This document shows, one piece after another, positions 29,201 to 44,200 of a DNA stretch of 64,000 bases. The stretch spans positions 23,813,121-23,877,120 of the forward strand of contig CM069452.1 of NCBI GenBank assembly GCA_035610835.1. The letters are read 5' to 3'. The DNA is from Ophiura sarsii (taxonomy: Eukaryota; Echinodermata; Ophiuroidea; Amphilepidida; Ophiuridae). How positions within the stretch are numbered: position 1 is the first letter of the stretch; every line of letters begins with the position of its first letter. The notes below the pieces were generated by a model, which was given only the letters and a program-made list of their open reading frames with translations, searched no databases and was not told where the DNA came from. The position numbers and the translations under genes are program-made.

Positions 29201-32200
29201 AACATCAGAATTTAAAAATATTGAACCGTAAGGGGTTGGAGCAGGCCTGGTAAAGTGGGGAATTGAGGAATCAGATTCCCTGAAGATGTGGGTATCTGGA
29301 GGGAAATGTTGCTTTTCCAAGTAAAGAAATAGAATGATAAATAGCGGGAAATCTAGTCTTCTTCCTGGGAAATTGTGTTTGCCTCAATGGAGATAAGCAG
29401 TTTGGGTAAGGCTATATTAAACAAATTAAAAAATCTTTTGTCTCAAAGCTCTTCAGTTTTTCAAAACCTAATGCAGAATGCCTTTTTTTGTCCTTTTTTA
29501 TTTTAATAAATATAAAATATTGAAATCCTTGTAAAAGTGACCTTTTGTATTTAAAATGATGTGATCAATGAAAATCTGAAAACATCTGTGAAACTTTGGT
29601 TTTTTTGGGTTTTTGTTTTTGTTTTTTTGAAACAAAAATAAAAATCTAACGTGAATCAATTAACTAACGCGCGCGGGAGCTTTGAGGCAATTTTTTTTTA
29701 ATATAGCCTAAGAAGTGGTTATGGAGAAAGATGGGAGGTAGGAGTAGGATGTTGGGCTTATGGCTTATTGAATGCTTGGGATGGTTGATAAGTATCACTC
29801 AAGTTAAATCAATGGCTTTATGGATTTGATACTTGATCACTGATGTCGATTTAAAAAAAAAATTCACTGCCAGTTATATTTTCAATGCTGATCAAACATG
29901 AAGATTCAGTGCTTACATTTCTGAACACCTTTTTACTCACTTTGCTAGGGATTGTTAGGTAAAGCTAAATACACGATTCTAGATTCCTGTGTTTGCAGCT
30001 GTTAATTGAACATACTGGTAAATTGTGTTGCATCAAAAAATTACAGTCAAACCTGTCATTGCATCAAAGGAATCACTTTTACACACCTAAAAACACTGTA
30101 AAATGTGAGCACCATATATTCATGAGTAGTAGGGTCATCTAGAGTGATCTTGTGACCACAAGAGCAAAGGTGCATTTCTTAGAATATTTGTCTTCTAGGA
30201 AGGTGATTTAAGGTTGGTGTCAACCCCAAAAATGTGAAAAATAGAGAGCGCCGTAACTTTTAAACTATAACTGTGATGAATGTAAAAGTATACAATTATG
30301 GAATGGAAATGTGTCAGAGATTCCATTTTTGATATCAAATTTCACTAAAAATGTCGATTTTTGACAAAATGGCAAAAAATCACTTTTTTGGTAAAAAAAT
30401 TCTTGGACAGGCTACAAAAGTCAATTTTGAGTTAAAAATGCTGAAATTTGCTAGAATCCATGTTAAGACAAAACTCTAGGAGCGGTATTTTTAAATGTTT
30501 ATTTTAGGCCTTACTTTTGAACATTTTGACCAAAAAGTGCAAAAAAAGTTTAGCTGGTCTGTCCCTCGCAAAAGTGTGGGCAAAACTGTGAAGGTCAAAA
30601 ATCCAAAATAGCCTCCATACTGGGGGTCATAAATTCAATTAAGCTGATAAGCATACAAAATCATTCGTCTGAGCACATAGATTCTAAAAATGTATAGTTT
30701 GCCCCACTTTGACGGTTGGTTACCAAGTTAAAAACCAAAATGTAAACAGTTTGTTGACCTTTGCATTTGGGGTCTAAAATTTGAATATGTTTCGATTTTG
30801 ACATAAGATATCTCAAATTGTTTGTCTGAGATGACCTATTAATAATAAATTAAACTCTCTCATAGTTTGCTCACCGGTCTTGGTTTTACTGTTATAAGGC
30901 TGGTTTTTGGATCGTAACCTTTCAATTTGATTTGTGATTCTACTGCATACTGTGGAAAAGATTACAAAAAAACACATATTAACAATTTTCACACGGCTAT
31001 TAGTTTTACAAAACAGAAGCCTTTCCCAACTTTCTAAGTCTATCTCAAAAATTAATGAACCAACACTGGGCATGTTTGTACTTATTTTAATGAATATCTC
31101 ATGGTGATTCCAAATATGGTCATTAAATTCAATAATCTTGACATTTTTGAGACATTTTGTGCATTTTTGGAACTGCCGTCTGCAGATGCCTGCCACATGG
31201 TGAGGGTTATTATTGTGAATAAAGATTCTGATATATTTGCCTGTATTATAAGCAAATCTAAAATGTTGGTGCAACTCAATTTGATAATATTACCTCTTTA
31301 GTTTCCATGTGATACATTTAAAAATAAAGATTGTTCTGCACAGGTATTAGTTAGATGTTATGTCACTATTCTGTCAAAAGCTTGTATGTTTTTCCGGCCC
31401 TTCACACAATGTATAGAGTAGAACTGCCCCACAGTAATGCATAGGAATTAATGCTATACATATTCAGGTGCAAGAGCACTTACACAGTTTTTATAGATGT
31501 ATTTGTTGGCCCATGGACATGTTTAGAGTAGACTGCCCAAAGGTTATACATATAGGAAGTAAAGGGTTCAACAAAAGAAAGTATACCACTTTGTTTATGT
31601 CATTTTGAGTAACATTCAATATTGTTTTGACCAAACAGGCTAGATAGGCATTTAGATGAATCTTTTAGGCATAATTTGATACCAAATTTGCCCCCTAACA
31701 ACAAAGATAAACCATGATTAGTACCATTTAAAGAAAAATTTCCTATTTTCAAAAGTCTCATTTCCAATACACAGCACGAGAAAAAAGGACCAATTGTTAA
31801 AGGTAGATGACCCGATTTTCAACTTGATGTTTTCTATTTTACATGAAAGGTCATCCTTAAAATTGTTGCATTCCAAAGTTTAACTCAAATGGTTCTATTT
31901 TTAGAAGCGCAAGGTCAAAAGACATGTGCCCATTGAGTAGTACACACACTGGTTGGTGGTTAACCACCTTAACACACACATATGCCGTATTTACTGCCAT
32001 GCACTTTAATGTCAGAATTAAATATCCCGAATAATGTCGTACAACCCAAAGCATTTGCACTGTGTGATCGATAGCCCGTCAATCCTGGCTATACACACAC
32101 ACAGAGAGACCCCAATTGGTCCTTTCTTCTCGTGCTGTGTATTGGAAATGAGACTTTTGAAAATAAGAAATTTTCTTTAAATGGTGCTAATCATGGTTTA

Positions 32201-35200
32201 TCTTTGTTGTTAGGGGCAAATTTGGTATCAAATTATGCCTAAAAGATTCTAAATTCCTATCTAGCCTGATAAGGTCAAAAAAAATTGAATTTTACTCAAA
32301 ATGACATAAACAAAGTGGTATACTTTCTTTTGTTGAACCCTTTATTACTTTCTGAAGGACCGTATGCCGATACAAGGTTTTAACAGAACAGCAACAATAT
32401 GATAAATCTGTGATAAAATCCAGGTATTCTATCCGAAATCTTAAATCAGAGTCAGAATCCAGATATCTTTTGAAGGGTTTAATTTTCAAAAAAGCTCTTT
32501 AAAGAACAAAAACAAAAAGTTGGATCCCTTATAAATACAAATCCCATGATAAAGTCCATTAAAAATGTGGGTTTTTCCCTAATATTTTTTATGTACTACA
32601 TAACTTTATATAATCTATTTTTTCTATATTTAGTCTTAACTTCATACTCTATTTAATACCGTGCAAAGCACCTGGTGACGTTATAAAATCAAGAATATCT
32701 TTTTACTGCATTGAAATAAAATGTATATACAAGTGATCCTCCAATAGGAACAGAGAAACATCACGTCACATCACAGATAACCGTATACTGTAAAAGCTGA
32801 AATGTTCGCGGTGGTTTTATTTTGGCACTTTTCGCGCAAAATATTTTTCCGCGAAAATGATCACACACGAAAATATTGTTTTTAACATTCATGCAATGCA
32901 TCCAGAAGGTCGCCCAAGTAAAAAACAATTCGCAAAATGTCTATGATATCAAAATGCGCGAAAATATCTTTACGCACAAATATTGGCTTTACTGTAATAT
33001 ATACCACCTGAATTAAGCCAACCCCCACGGGATCAAGTATACTTTGAATCACATTATGTATTAGGAGGAAAAAGGTTGTTTGAATAGTTGAATAAACCAT
33101 TTCACTTGACTTTTGAAATATTTTGTTCTTCATGCCTCGTCCAACAGCAGGTGCTTTACACTGGCTGATTATTGCTTACATGTAGATTCAGGGGAGAAAT
33201 AAAATAAGCCACTTTGGAGCTTTGTTTACAAATATCACACATTTTTGTTTTGTTTTTGCGATGTGTATGATGTGAGTGTGGGGTGTTCTTTTTGTATAGG
33301 GTAAACTGCAAGATGTCACACTATCCACGTTCATCCAAGCAGGACAACTTTTTAACATAAGCACAACAAGGATGATCTGTCCAAACTGGCTGGAAACCCC
33401 AGCTACAGGGCCGGAAATCTTAAAATGAAAATTAACAAAAAATCGATAAACCGACCCTCAAAAAAAAAAATTCACTTGAGGGCAAACAAACAATTTGTTT
33501 TACCTTATTGCAAGTGTTTTGTGACATACATGATGTACTTTTATCCATTGAATATTTCAAGCAATATGCAACAAAGAAGCTAAGTAAATAATTAATGTAT
33601 TTGTAGGCTCCATAACATCAATGTAGCATTAAAATGTCCATTTTACTGTATTTATATTAAACTCTTCTTACATGATCTGATGGAAAGGTGTGATCTTCTA
33701 TCAAAATCTTATGTCTCTCTTTACTGTATTTATATTAAACTCTTCTTACATGATCTGATGGAAAGGTGTGATCTTCTATCAAAATCTTATGTCTCTCTTT
33801 ACTGTATTTATATTAAACTCTTCTTACATGATCTGATGGAAAGGTGTGATCTTCTATCAAAATCTTATGTCTCTCTTTACTGTATTTATATTAAACTCTT
33901 CTTACATGATGTGATGGAAAGGTGTGATCTTCTATCAAAATCTTATGTCTCTCTTTACTGTATTTATATTAAACTCTTCTTACGTGATCTGATGGAAAGG
34001 TGTGATCTTCTATCAAAATCTTATGTCTCTCTTTACTGTATTTATATTAAACTCTTCTTACATGATGTGATGAAAAGGTGTGATCTTCTATCAAAATCTT
34101 ATGTCTCTCTTTACTGTATTTATATTAAACTCTACTTACATGATCTGATGGAAAGGCGTGTTCTTCTATCAACATTTTATGTCTCTCTTTTGTAGGTCTG
34201 TAGAAAGATACCTGATGATAAAGGGAACTGTATTAGTCAAATTTATAATAATTTTAAGGTCATATTTGACAATGTATTTTAATCATAAATTTAACAGGTT
34301 GGAACTTGACGTTCATTTCGTGTTTAGTTCTTGACTCGTGTTCTTGGTTTAACTTATTTTGTAAAAAGCATGTTTAATGTACTGTAGGACAAACCTATGG
34401 GGCCAAATATGCTTAATTTTACAATTGACAAAAAAACATAATTTGTATTGAATAATTGCAACCCCTTTTCCCCCCAGAATCTGTGACGGCACCACCGGGA
34501 GGGGAGTCCCCCCCCCCCCCACACACACTTTCCCAGTCAACTCAATGCCCACCCTATTTGTCCCCCATATAATAAAAAATGTTGACTTTTAATGTCAAAA
34601 TTACTTAGCTTAAAATTGTTCTGAAAGGTCTAATTTCAGACGATTTTTACATTTTACACACCCATTTTACACACCCTCCTCCCCCCCCCCCCCCCCCCCC
34701 AACAAAATATACCCCAAATTGATGTTGGTGCTGCCACTGCCCAGAATTACGATTAAAAAACAACACTTACCAATTTGTTTTACAAATATTTGGATCAAAA
34801 GGATTTTTTCCTTAATAAAATATGTATTTTATCAGTGCCAGGCTTACCATCATTAAATGTAAGTTTACTGTCAATCCATTCATTACTGCAACTTCTTTCT
34901 TACTAGCACCTGTTGAGTAAAAAGTGAAGTGTAGAAAATCAAAATTCCAGTCAACATACTTTTCTATATTTTCAACAAAATTGCAAATTGTCATTTATCA
35001 TAATTTGCAAGATTGTATGTAGTAAAATTGTGAGATGGACTTTTATGAAAGGTATTTGTAATAAGATTTTAACAGTTTTGTTGTCGGATAAGTTTAACTG
35101 TATATATAGTTTAATCAGTTCCAAATTTGAGAGAAATATTCATGCACTCGATTATAGCCACATGCACACGGTTTTGGATGCAGTCTGTTAGTCCCTTCAT

Positions 35201-38200
35201 GAGCGACCACGTTCTTCTGTATTGATTCGCTGCTGCAAGGAGGCTTCGCCAATTTGGAGCTGATCAAACTACAGTGTCCATTGGAAGAAGCTGGATGATA
35301 ATCCTGTTAATATAACTGTTTGTACAGAACTATTTTTTATCATAAACCAGGTATCATTTTCCCCACTACATGTACATCCACCATGTTGATATTAACTCTA
35401 ATAATATCTGTGTCGTGCTTGGGTTTGATTCGGTCAAATAAAAAAACAAGTTTGTCTCAGAAGACCACGCACATAGCTTTTAAAATTCTTCTTCACATTT
35501 AAATTTAACACTGAGAAGTACCATCCATTCAAGTGCATTTTGCCACATAGTAAAATTGCCACATATACAAATAGATGTTAAATAAAGTTCAAAAAAATGT
35601 GATTTGTTTCTACTACGGTATTATTAAAATATACATTTGACAGAGCCAGTCTCATGTAAAAAAAAATGCTGCATTTCGCATAGCATTTTTTACTAAACTT
35701 TTTTTTAAATCGCATTTCGCATAGCCTTTTTCCAGGTTTCTTCTGAGAAAAACTTGGTTTTTTTATTTGGCCTTTGACAAATTATCAAAAGGGCGGGCGG
35801 AAGGGAAAAAACTCAACCTATTAATATACAAAACTTTATCAAGAAAAAAAGATAAATTAGAATACAAATGAGTGACAGTACAACCAATGTGTTACACCCT
35901 GTATTAACACTACCTCCTCTCTCCTCCCTTCCAGAAATAATGCAAGCATCAACTGCAATTGCAAATACTGCAATTAAATACTTGGCAAAAATAGTTGAGC
36001 GCAAAATTTGTGTTTGATTTATTAGGCTGAAGTGGCAATGAACCACATTTATTTACTTAGAGAATATGCAATATTGCCTGTTGCTATGACAACCAAATTA
36101 TATGATGCAACAGAGAGTGAATTTGCTTTAATGTACTGAATATTATTCCTTTCATGGAAGATTAATTATAGTTACTTAATCTACTCTGTATTTCAGACAA
36201 ATATGGTTGCTGGGTCTTAATTTTGTTTTAATTTAAATGCTTTTGAGATAATAAGAATAATTTCCCTGAACATTAAGCGACGGGCGAAAACCTTGTTCTA
36301 CGGCCCGAACGACCTTTTTTTAACAATTTCTTTTTAGGTAAAAACATTTTGACAATGTTTTACAATTTATTTATTTTTAAACAATTTTTGTAAAACAAAT
36401 TGAAAGAATTTACGAAATGTTTTGAAATGATCTGATTTTCTTTTTTTTGGGGGGGGAGGGGAAACAAAATAAAATGACCGAATGACGGACCCTACCTGAG
36501 AGGTATGTTTGCCCGTAGAACAGGGTTGTTTTTTTGTGGCCTAACTTGTTTTTTTGTGGCCTAACTTGTTTTATTGAACAGAATGTCAGGAACTTCTTTC
36601 AAAACATTACATAAATCAAAAGGAGTGAAATAGGATTCTCATTTTGGAAAATTCTAATTGACAAACAAAAAGGCTATCAATTCATATTTAATTAAAGGGG
36701 TATGTTCCGATCGTTTTTATGGGGCTATGGGGTTTTTTTCACATCAAGATATTTTGATGTCAGAAGATTCCCCATATTTTTCTCATTCTGTCTGTAAAAT
36801 CTTAGGGGCCAGAAATGTTCCATTTAGAAATTATAGGCTAAAATATGGCGAATTACTGCCAAAGGTGGTTAACCACCAACCAGTTTGTGTACTTCTCAAT
36901 GGGCATATGTCTTGTGACCTTGTGCTTCTAAAAATAGAACCATGGGAGTTATACAACTCAAACTTTGGAATGCGACAATTTTAAGGATGACCTTTCATGT
37001 AAAATAGAAAACATCAAGTTGAAAATCGGACCAGCAATCGGAACATCTACCTTTAATACCTTTTTTGGGGAATTTACAAACAACTACAATCTAACTGTAA
37101 GTAACCACACTCAAATACAATAAGACTGTGTTATAAACATGTCTGAATACATGAATAACACCCAGGAAAAGACTGGCGCTTTGTCATCTATCTACTGAAT
37201 AACAAAACAATTGGAAAGAATTATACAGGGTGTCCCAGAATGATTTATACCAAATTTCAATAATGTCATGCCATATTGGAATGGTTAAAGACATCTTCAA
37301 GACATTGACAAACAAATTTTGGGGGAAAGAAAAAGATTATTGAAAATTGGTAAACACTTTCAGCATATTTCAATTGATAAAATTCCCACAAAACTTCAAA
37401 ACTCCCATTTTAAGTGGAATTTGAAGTTTTGTTAAAAGAAAGTATGGTATAAATCACTCAAGCTGAACAATTCTTTCACACATTTAAATATTGCTTCACA
37501 AACAGTTGATATCTCTATGTATTATAATTATTATTTTTTTAAACGATCTCGCCCGGGAATCGAACCCAGGATCTGTTGCTTGCCTGGCAACTGCCTTATC
37601 CATTGGGCCACAAGACCAATTTTTATATTTATAATTTGTTTAATACCCGTCGTATATGCCTATTATTTCTATCTCTATGTATGCCTTAAATGTTGGCTTG
37701 AGACTGGATGTCAGGGAGTCCTTTCTTACAACTTACAACTGCCAGCTTGGCGTTAAAAAACCTTTTTGATTTGCTGTCCGAGTTCCTTTATGGACAATCA
37801 TTTTATACATGCATACATATACATGTAGTGGAAATAAAAAGAGGTACCAGCAAATTACCTGCATTTCATTTTAAAATTGAGATTTGGGGTCAATAATTTT
37901 ATGAGTCTCAAAAGAGGTAATTTTTGTCAACCTTGGAATCATTCACTATGGTTGGTTGGTTCGGTCCTGTCATGACTGACAGCTCGTGACCTTACAGATA
38001 CTACGCCATAGATAACAACTTTCAGCAAAGGAGTAACAATCACGGAGAGGGTGTCCAGTAATCAGTTTTATTCTCCATAATTGCTATCAGAAACATCCTT
38101 GTTTTTACAAAAACAATGGTATTCATAGTTAAATAAATGTACTGTTCTTGGTATTTTATCTGTGAATTTAAAATATGAGTAAGAACAATCGGGGCACAGA

Positions 38201-41200
38201 TTGCTGAATTTCCAATGCACAGTAGACTGGTATGCAAGATATATTGTAAAAGTGGTAATTTTGGGCATATAATTTGTCCGCTGTGCAGATTTTAAACTGT
38301 TTTGCATGTTTTTAAATTCACGATTTGTACATTTATCACATAGACCTATACGCAAAAGAAATATATCTGTGTTTTATTATTTTCGCGGTAGTAGTTCAAA
38401 CTAGTTCAAAATGAATTGTTTGATTTACTATTCATGATTACAGTTTCGGCATCATATTTGTATACATAAATAGATTTTTAAAATACATTGTATAAAAAAT
38501 GTATTAAGACATGACCATATGTTGATTTTACTGCCTGGAGACACACACTGTATTCATTTCAATTTCAATTTTCAAATTATACTTGTCTTGAATAAAAATC
38601 TCAAATCAAAGCAAGAGCCTTGGCCTTATTCTTAGCAGTGTTAAAGGGGCACCGAGAGATATGTTTGGGATCAGTGCACACTCAATTTTCCCGAAATTCA
38701 GGTTTTTTTTGTACCTGTGTAATAAACATACTAACTACCATCTGAGACCTTTTACCTTAAGGTGGCTAACTCGGCTACGGTGACCGGCAATGATTTGCTT
38801 CAAAATAACAGAGGATGTGTATATTGATAAGAAAAGATGATATGCCAAGTTTGAATTTTTTCCAAAAAGCCGTTTTTGATTTACGGAATTTTTCGTTATT
38901 TGAAAACCCATTGACTTAATACAGGAGGCGTAGCCGAATTCCCAAATACTGCCAAATTTCAGAAAACACATAGTTTTTGTAAATATTTTTTTCTCTTCTT
39001 TGAAATCAATGTATGCTAAAGATTTTAATTTTATTTTGATGCCAAAACACCAAGGTATAACACAATTTTTTTCCTTCCACAACTGAGTGGTGATGGATGG
39101 TTTTTTTTACTGGGAATGTTAGTACTTTTTCACTACTTTCTAGAAACACTATATTGCCAAATTTTGTGAATTTCTACAGCAAAAACTACATGTTCAATTT
39201 GCACAAGCAAGGTGTCATATTAAAGGTAATTAAATTTAGAAAGTTATCTCATGAGTTTTTAGTAATTAAGTGTTTCTAGACCTTTTTACAGCCTTCTGAA
39301 AATTTCCCTAAAATCAAAATTGAAAAAAAATATTTTTTTCAAAAGTAAACACTATATTTGCAAAAACTCACGAGAGAATTTAGGTAATATGCTTATATAT
39401 TTATTCCCATGGCCATAGCACTTTCCGTTTGGTCTACAGAAATTCCAGAAGGTGAAAATTTAGGGAATTTTCAAAAAATAAAGAAAAACACAAGAAATTT
39501 CAAAAATGATCCGAAAGTCCTGAAATAGGTAGAGGAAAGACTTATTTTTACTGTGGTCTCAGTATAAAGAGTATAGATATAATTGATTTGGTATTACAGC
39601 AGTTTTTCTGTAGTGGTGTAGGAGCCAAGTTAGCTACCTTAATTAGCCGTCTATCGTGAACAATTTTATGATTTCGTCATTTCGATGTAGATCACATCAA
39701 AATTATCATCGCCACTTACCACATATTGCGTCAACTGAATCTCTATCTAGTGCCATCATTCAACCCTTCTCCCATAAATCATTACATTTCAGAGTTTCTA
39801 ACCTACCTTATCTATTGAAACAATTCATTTTTTTCCTCATTTCATTTTTCTCTGCTATCTCTCAGTGCCCCCTTAACTCTTATTCAGAATTGACGGGGTC
39901 ACAATTGTGAGGAATAATCTGACCCGGTAATAGTGGAGCCCTGTGCGTAAATGATTGACCATATGATTTACCCATGACTAACCATGTGGCCCATGCCATT
40001 TTAATCACATTTATCCTCCCAAAATGTGTAAATATTTAATACATATTGTGATAATTTCCATTTAATGAATTTCTAACCAAAGTTGAAATATACAGGATGA
40101 GTCCAAATATTCAGGTCCCGATTTCATTGATTTTTTTAAACCAATTCAAAAACAGAAATGAATGGAACTAATGAGATAATTTGTATATCGTTCAAATCGC
40201 TCGTTTCTAATGGTAGATATGTTGCATTTCCCCCAAAGTTGTGAAATCAAACTTAGTTCCACAGGAGCACTGTGAAATTGTTATTTAAACATGCATCTTT
40301 GAAATCAACTCCCAAGCGAAATGACCATGTACTTCCCTATTCCTTTTTTTCTATTGCTATTGCATATATTGACTAAAGAAACATAAAGGTAGATGTTTTG
40401 ATTTCAGGCCCAATTTTCAACTTGATGTTTTCTATCTTACATGAAAGGTCATCCTTAAAATTGCCGGATTCCAACGTTTGAGTTGCATAATTCCTATGGT
40501 TCTAATTTTAAAGCACACGGTCACAATACATTTGCCCATTGAGTAGTACACAAACTGTGAGTAGTACACAAACTGACCGGTGGTTAACCACCTTTGTCAG
40601 TAATTCACCACGTTTTAGCCTATAATTTCTAAACGGAACATTCTTGGCCTCTAAGATTTTACAGACATAATAAGAAGAATATGGGGATTCTTCTCATATC
40701 AAAATATCTTGATGTGAAACAAATTCATAGCCAAAAAAATGTGATCGGAACATACACCTCTAATATCAATTTTCAATATCGATATCTTCAAATCCCATAG
40801 GGGGTGACCAAAATCTCCTTGATAACTCACCTACTAATTTGGCCATATCTTCATTGACCATCTCATCACACAACGCCCAAGGCAGCTCCCCTGAGAAATG
40901 ACCATGTACTCCCCTATACCAAAAAACAATACAATTATGAATGGATCAATCAATCAAACCAGGCCGGTGCCACTGTACACAAACTCCCATTGCTGAAATT
41001 GAAGCCTCTAGTGTGGTAGCGCCCTCTATTTACGAGTCACATCTCGTGTCTAAATTAAATCTGGGAGTCACATCTCGCTTCTCATGTGCCTTAGGACTTA
41101 ATTTCGTGCTATCAATCATAGCGTCACCCTCCTTTTACGAGTCACATCGCGCTTAAACACGCCCATGTGCCCTTAAATGGGAGGCTCTTGTTTTGCGATT

Positions 41201-44200
41201 CAAATTTCCCCTCCCATTATATACTTCCCTGATCAAACAAGCACTGTCATTTTCAGAAGAGTTAGATCGGTGACTACTCTACTGTTTTTCTTATGGGGCA
41301 TTTGCAAATTATGTGATTAATAGTTACTCTCAAAGTCAAAACCACTGTTCCTTTTACGATTTAGCATAGCGTTTGCATGATATGAACATTTTAAGTTTTT
41401 AAATTGATTTTTTACCACAAAAATGCAAATTTTGAACTTTTTTAGTTAAAATAAATAACAAATAACAAAATGTTAAAGTTTTTAAAAAAAATGGTCACAA
41501 TTATTTTTAAAAAAAGAAGAAATCAGTGAAATTTGATAACTCCATCGCATTTGCTTTCCAAAAATTTATACTTTTATGTACATCACATCAATAGTTCAAA
41601 AGACACAGCGCTTGATAAATTTCCTTTTATTAGGGTTAATACCACCCTTAAGATCCTCTCTTGGCAATTGCGACATAACATTGACTTGCAGAGCCCACAA
41701 GGAGCTATTACTCCTTTTGTTTAATGGGATGTTGCTATAATCTTTTGGCATGACTGGTTACATATAACTGATTAAGGGTGTGTTAACCCCTTTTACATGA
41801 AGATTTTCAAGTATCAAAAAATGCATTTTTTAACCTAAACAATTAACAACTAAAAAAATTTATGAAAAAATAAAAAATGTGCTCCTAGAAAAGAGTCTGT
41901 AGATGATTTGTGTAATTTCAGCATTTTTTACCAAAAACTGATTTTGTTACATTGTCCAAAACATTTTGATCAAAAAAAAGTGATTTTGTTGTCAACATTT
42001 TTAGTGAAATTTGATACCAAAAATGAATTCTCTGATTAATTCCCTTTCCAAAAAAGTATACTTTTATATACATCACATTAATAGTTCAAAAGTTACAGCC
42101 CTTGATAAACTTCATGTAAAAAGGGTTAACACCCCTCCACTTAATCCAACTGATTCACACTTACGTTGTGGCCCACTTTGTGAGCTCATTTTCCAAGTAC
42201 TTCTTCACACCTTTAGGCTGAAGTCCAAGTGAGTTACCACACATATAGACACATTCTTCCGTTGGACTATTCACTAATGATAAATCCACTGAAAATAGAC
42301 ATCAAAATTAAATAAAAGTGATAACAAAAGCAGACTAATTCAGACTGGGCCAGTTTATATTATGGGGCTATGGGCCTTCCAAACGGTACAATAAAAGTGT
42401 GTATTGAACATTGTGCACCAAGTTCCCGGATGTGTGTCAATTTACAAACAAATATTGGACAGCGCAGAAGATGTGCGCTTGAGTCTGTGTTGGCGCAGAT
42501 GATGCGCAAGGCCGTACATTTTTTAGATCGGCGTCTCAATCTCGCTGAGAGATTAATGTCAGTTCAGGATAATTGATTTTATTTTTATCAAAACAGTCTG
42601 TAATAAATAATAATACAAATATTGATACTCTTATTTTGGCGTGATACAAGAACATATATTGCACTCGTATACAAATATTGCAATCGTCTTCGACTCGTGC
42701 AATATTTGTATACGAGTGCAATATATGATAGATATCATCCTCAAAGCCATTCAATATTTAGTAGTATTAATTTGCATGAAACAACTCCACCTGTGGCGTC
42801 GTTGGTATTAATTTGCATGAAACAACTCCACCTGTGGCGTCGTTGTCCCACTTAAAATAATACTACCACCCACATTTATGTCAGACAATATAACACAGGT
42901 ACGGTCTAATAACAATACCTTTATTCTCATTCTTAAACAATCATACTTTAGACATTTATTTGCAGAAGTGTGCGTTATGGAAGAAAGCTTTAGTTACCAC
43001 GCAATGCGCGAGGGTGGTCACGCTAATTAATGTACGCCATGTTAAGTTGTCTGATATAGATGTCACTGATTTCTCTGAGAACCAATGAGAATTGCCTCTA
43101 AAATATTCTTAGCTGTTTAAGAATATATCAATATCTGTGTCGAAATGACACTTTATAAAAGTGTTTCACTATGTTTAAGATTCTATGCCCATAACTATAA
43201 TTTGTCAATACCAAATAGGCAAACATTAATGCATAGCCTACACTTCCTACTTAGTGGAGTGGATATGTAACAAAAAATGGCCAAGATGTTCACTTCTGGC
43301 AGGAAGCATGAAAATTGGCACATAGAGGTGTTTTAATTTGCTGATTTAAAAAAGACAATAACCCACATTTGTCGAGCAATGGTGCAGGGGCCATCTTGGA
43401 TTTCAAAATGGCCACCATTTAAATATAGGAGATTTAGTAAAATTGCTCTTAGGGTCATTCTTCAGTAAATGTTACATTTCAAGTTTCTAGAAACTCGATT
43501 TTAAATTTCAAATTTTTCTAGCTTTGAATATTTTTTCACAAAAATAAACATCTGTAACATATTAAAAACATGTTTGGCGCAATCTTTACGGATATATAAT
43601 TGATTTTGTCCCAGTACAGTACAGCTCAAGTGCATCTGCTTCTCTAGCATGTCTAGCTGTATATCTTTTTGCCGTTAAATAGCGGAGACTCTGTCTTAGT
43701 TGAATGAATATTTGTATTGGTTTTGGTTCCACTTATATAATATAATATATTTTAGTTTAAAGGGGCACTATAGTTGATTCGCAGACATTGGCCGATTGAC
43801 CATTTCATTCAGAGGTAACAGAAGCAAAAAAATGGGAGGGACTCAAACTTAATATGCAAGGTTACTACCGTGTCATTATCAGAGCCTGTAACAGTGCTGT
43901 GATGTACAGATAGGGTGAACAACCAGGGTTCTAGCTACGGTGGCCGGCACTGGGCGGGGCCGCCCGGCACTGACAATATCCGCCCAGGACTAGGGGTCAA
44001 AATAAGCTGGGCGCCCAGCACTCTAAAAATAAAAATAAATTTATTTATTTTTGTGGGGTTTTTTTGTGTTTTTTTTAACAATTTGTGGATCAAATCATTA
44101 AACTGCCTCATAAAACAAGAAATTATGTGGCAGGAACCCTCAAAGTGCATTAAAAAAACCTAAAAAGACATTAAGAAGGCCTCTGGATCCCATGCCATGA

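Noticed and set aside
30813..31274. 153-codon minus ORF overlapping KYNU exon 6
   Set aside because: Different frame from exon 6; no recognisable domain, whereas the exon 6 frame matches kynureninase with proper splice sites.
33680..34195. 171-codon plus-strand ORF with a 26-residue repeat
   Set aside because: It is the antisense of the exon 5 array; it stays open only because 78 is divisible by three.
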